A stretch of DNA of 64,000 nucleotides from the NCBI RefSeq assembly GCF_000719555.1, contig NZ_JOGX01000019.1, positions 62,001 through 126,000 of the forward strand, in the 5' to 3' direction. The translations under genes were made by a program, and so were the position numbers. Every line of letters starts with the position of its first letter. Within the stretch, counting starts at the first letter, position 1. This stretch comes from Streptomyces sp. NRRL F-5727 (GTDB lineage: Bacteria; Actinomycetota; Actinomycetes; Streptomycetales; Streptomycetaceae). The notes under the pieces are model-generated. The model saw nothing but the letters and a program-made list of their open reading frames with translations, had not been told where the DNA came from and did not search any database. Positions 63,523 to 64,000 of this stretch are shown here, piece by piece.

Positions 63523-64000
63523 TCAGCGGCGGTTCGCCGGTGGCGCGGCCACCTCGGTGCGGGCGATCAGCAGGGCGGCGACGTCGTCGTCCAGTCCGCC
63601 GGCGCCGTAGCCGGCGAGGTCCTGGTGGAGCAGTTCGGGGACCTGCTCGGAGGGGGCTTCGGACCACCGGCGGGCGCGCTCCTCCAGGGGGTAGAAGACG
63701 CCGTCGCGGTCGCGGGTCTCGCTGACGCCGTCGGTGTAGAGCAGCAGCCGGTCCCCGGGGCCGAAGGGGAACTCCTCCACGTGGTGGCGGGAGTCGGCGA
63801 GGCCGGTGAGGTTGAGCGGCAGCGAGGGTTCGGCGACCTCGATCATGGAGATGCGGGAGTCGTGCTGGAGGAGCGGGGCGGGGTGGCCGCAGTTGAGCAG
63901 GCGGCCGGTGTCGCCGCCGTCGGGGAGCTCGACGAGGACGACGGTGGCGAAGCGTTCGGCGGCGTCCGAGTCGGGGTCCCAGGCGGCGTAGCGGGCCAGG
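63523..64000 (-). CDS. SpoIIE-type PP2C phosphatase, C-terminal part (cut by window end)
   Basis: About 159 codons up to the window edge. The C-terminal part of a PP2C/SpoIIE domain is clear: LLNCGHPAPLL, GPGDRLLLYTDGVSETRD and GLDDDVAALLIAR. The N-terminal part, and any sensor domain or membrane segment, lies beyond 64000. Confidence 0.88.
   Translation of the reverse strand, partial: LARYAAWDPDSDAAERFATVVLVELPDGGDTGRLLNCGHPAPLLQHDSRISMIEVAEPSLPLNLTGLADSRHHVEEFPFGPGDRLLLYTDGVSETRDRDGVFYPLEERARRWSEAPSEQVPELLHQDLAGYGAGGLDDDVAALLIARTEVAAPPANRR

Overview
This 64 kb window is high-GC DNA with dense short-overlap operons, GTG/TTG starts, Tat and Sec leaders, ROK, HxlR, GlxA, CatR-type Fur and SpoIIE-phosphatase families, and a c-di-AMP (ydaO) riboswitch in front of a LysM/transglycosylase gene. 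Together these point to a Streptomyces chromosome or a very close actinomycete. I saw no insertion sequence, tRNA, rRNA, CRISPR array or prophage.

Region 1 (1-12.9 kb), sugar uptake and secreted enzymes: a CUT1 ABC importer (two permeases and a lipoprotein) runs leftward and is divergent from a ROK repressor, with an AT-rich imperfect palindrome between them. An NLP/NPP1 secreted protein, a membrane-anchored EEP-fold protein and a PhzF-like protein follow. A GH30-ricin protein and a large GH3 protein form a secreted glycosidase pair.

Region 2 (13.0-26.9 kb), the most interesting part: argG, with an ArgR-type operator inside an apparently leaderless promoter, is followed by a 12-gene set matching the KstR2 regulon of mycobacteria and rhodococci. 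It comprises a short-chain dehydrogenase, echA20-ipdA-ipdB-ipdC, then fadA6-kstR2-ipdF-fadE30 in the opposite direction, then echA-fadE31-fadE32-fadE33. That pathway breaks down the last two steroid rings (HIP). Both divergent promoters carry a palindrome close to the published KstR2 motif. fadD3, which makes HIP-CoA, is absent from the window, and an enoyl-CoA hydratase sits where it would be expected.

Region 3 (26.9-34.1 kb), metabolism and oxidative stress: an uncharacterised protein, a type I GAPDH, a GlxA-type regulator, a zinc alcohol dehydrogenase, a remnant of a C45-type acyltransferase, and CatR/Fur divergent from a catalase-peroxidase.

Region 4 (34.2-46.3 kb): an orphan regulator with a degenerate receiver next to a membrane glycosyltransferase and a tiny membrane protein; an amino-sugar type operon (class II aldolase and SIS isomerase) divergent from a Tat-exported phospholipase C that has a PHO-box-like promoter; a DUF6197-like protein; the riboswitch-controlled LysM/SLT protein; a phosphoribosyltransferase-hydrolase fusion; a degenerate tandem repeat of about 21 bp; a universal stress protein; and an alpha/beta hydrolase.

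Region 5 (46.4-64 kb), signalling and housekeeping: a multi-sensor SpoIIE phosphatase behind twin GC palindromes, L31 type B, a cyclophilin, a two-component system divergent from an ABC exporter, YihY/BrkB, HxlR with a PaaI-like thioesterase, a second SpoIIE phosphatase, a MoxR ATPase with a VWA protein, a helix-hairpin-helix protein, a nucleosidase, a CocE-type hydrolase, and a third SpoIIE-type phosphatase cut by the window end.
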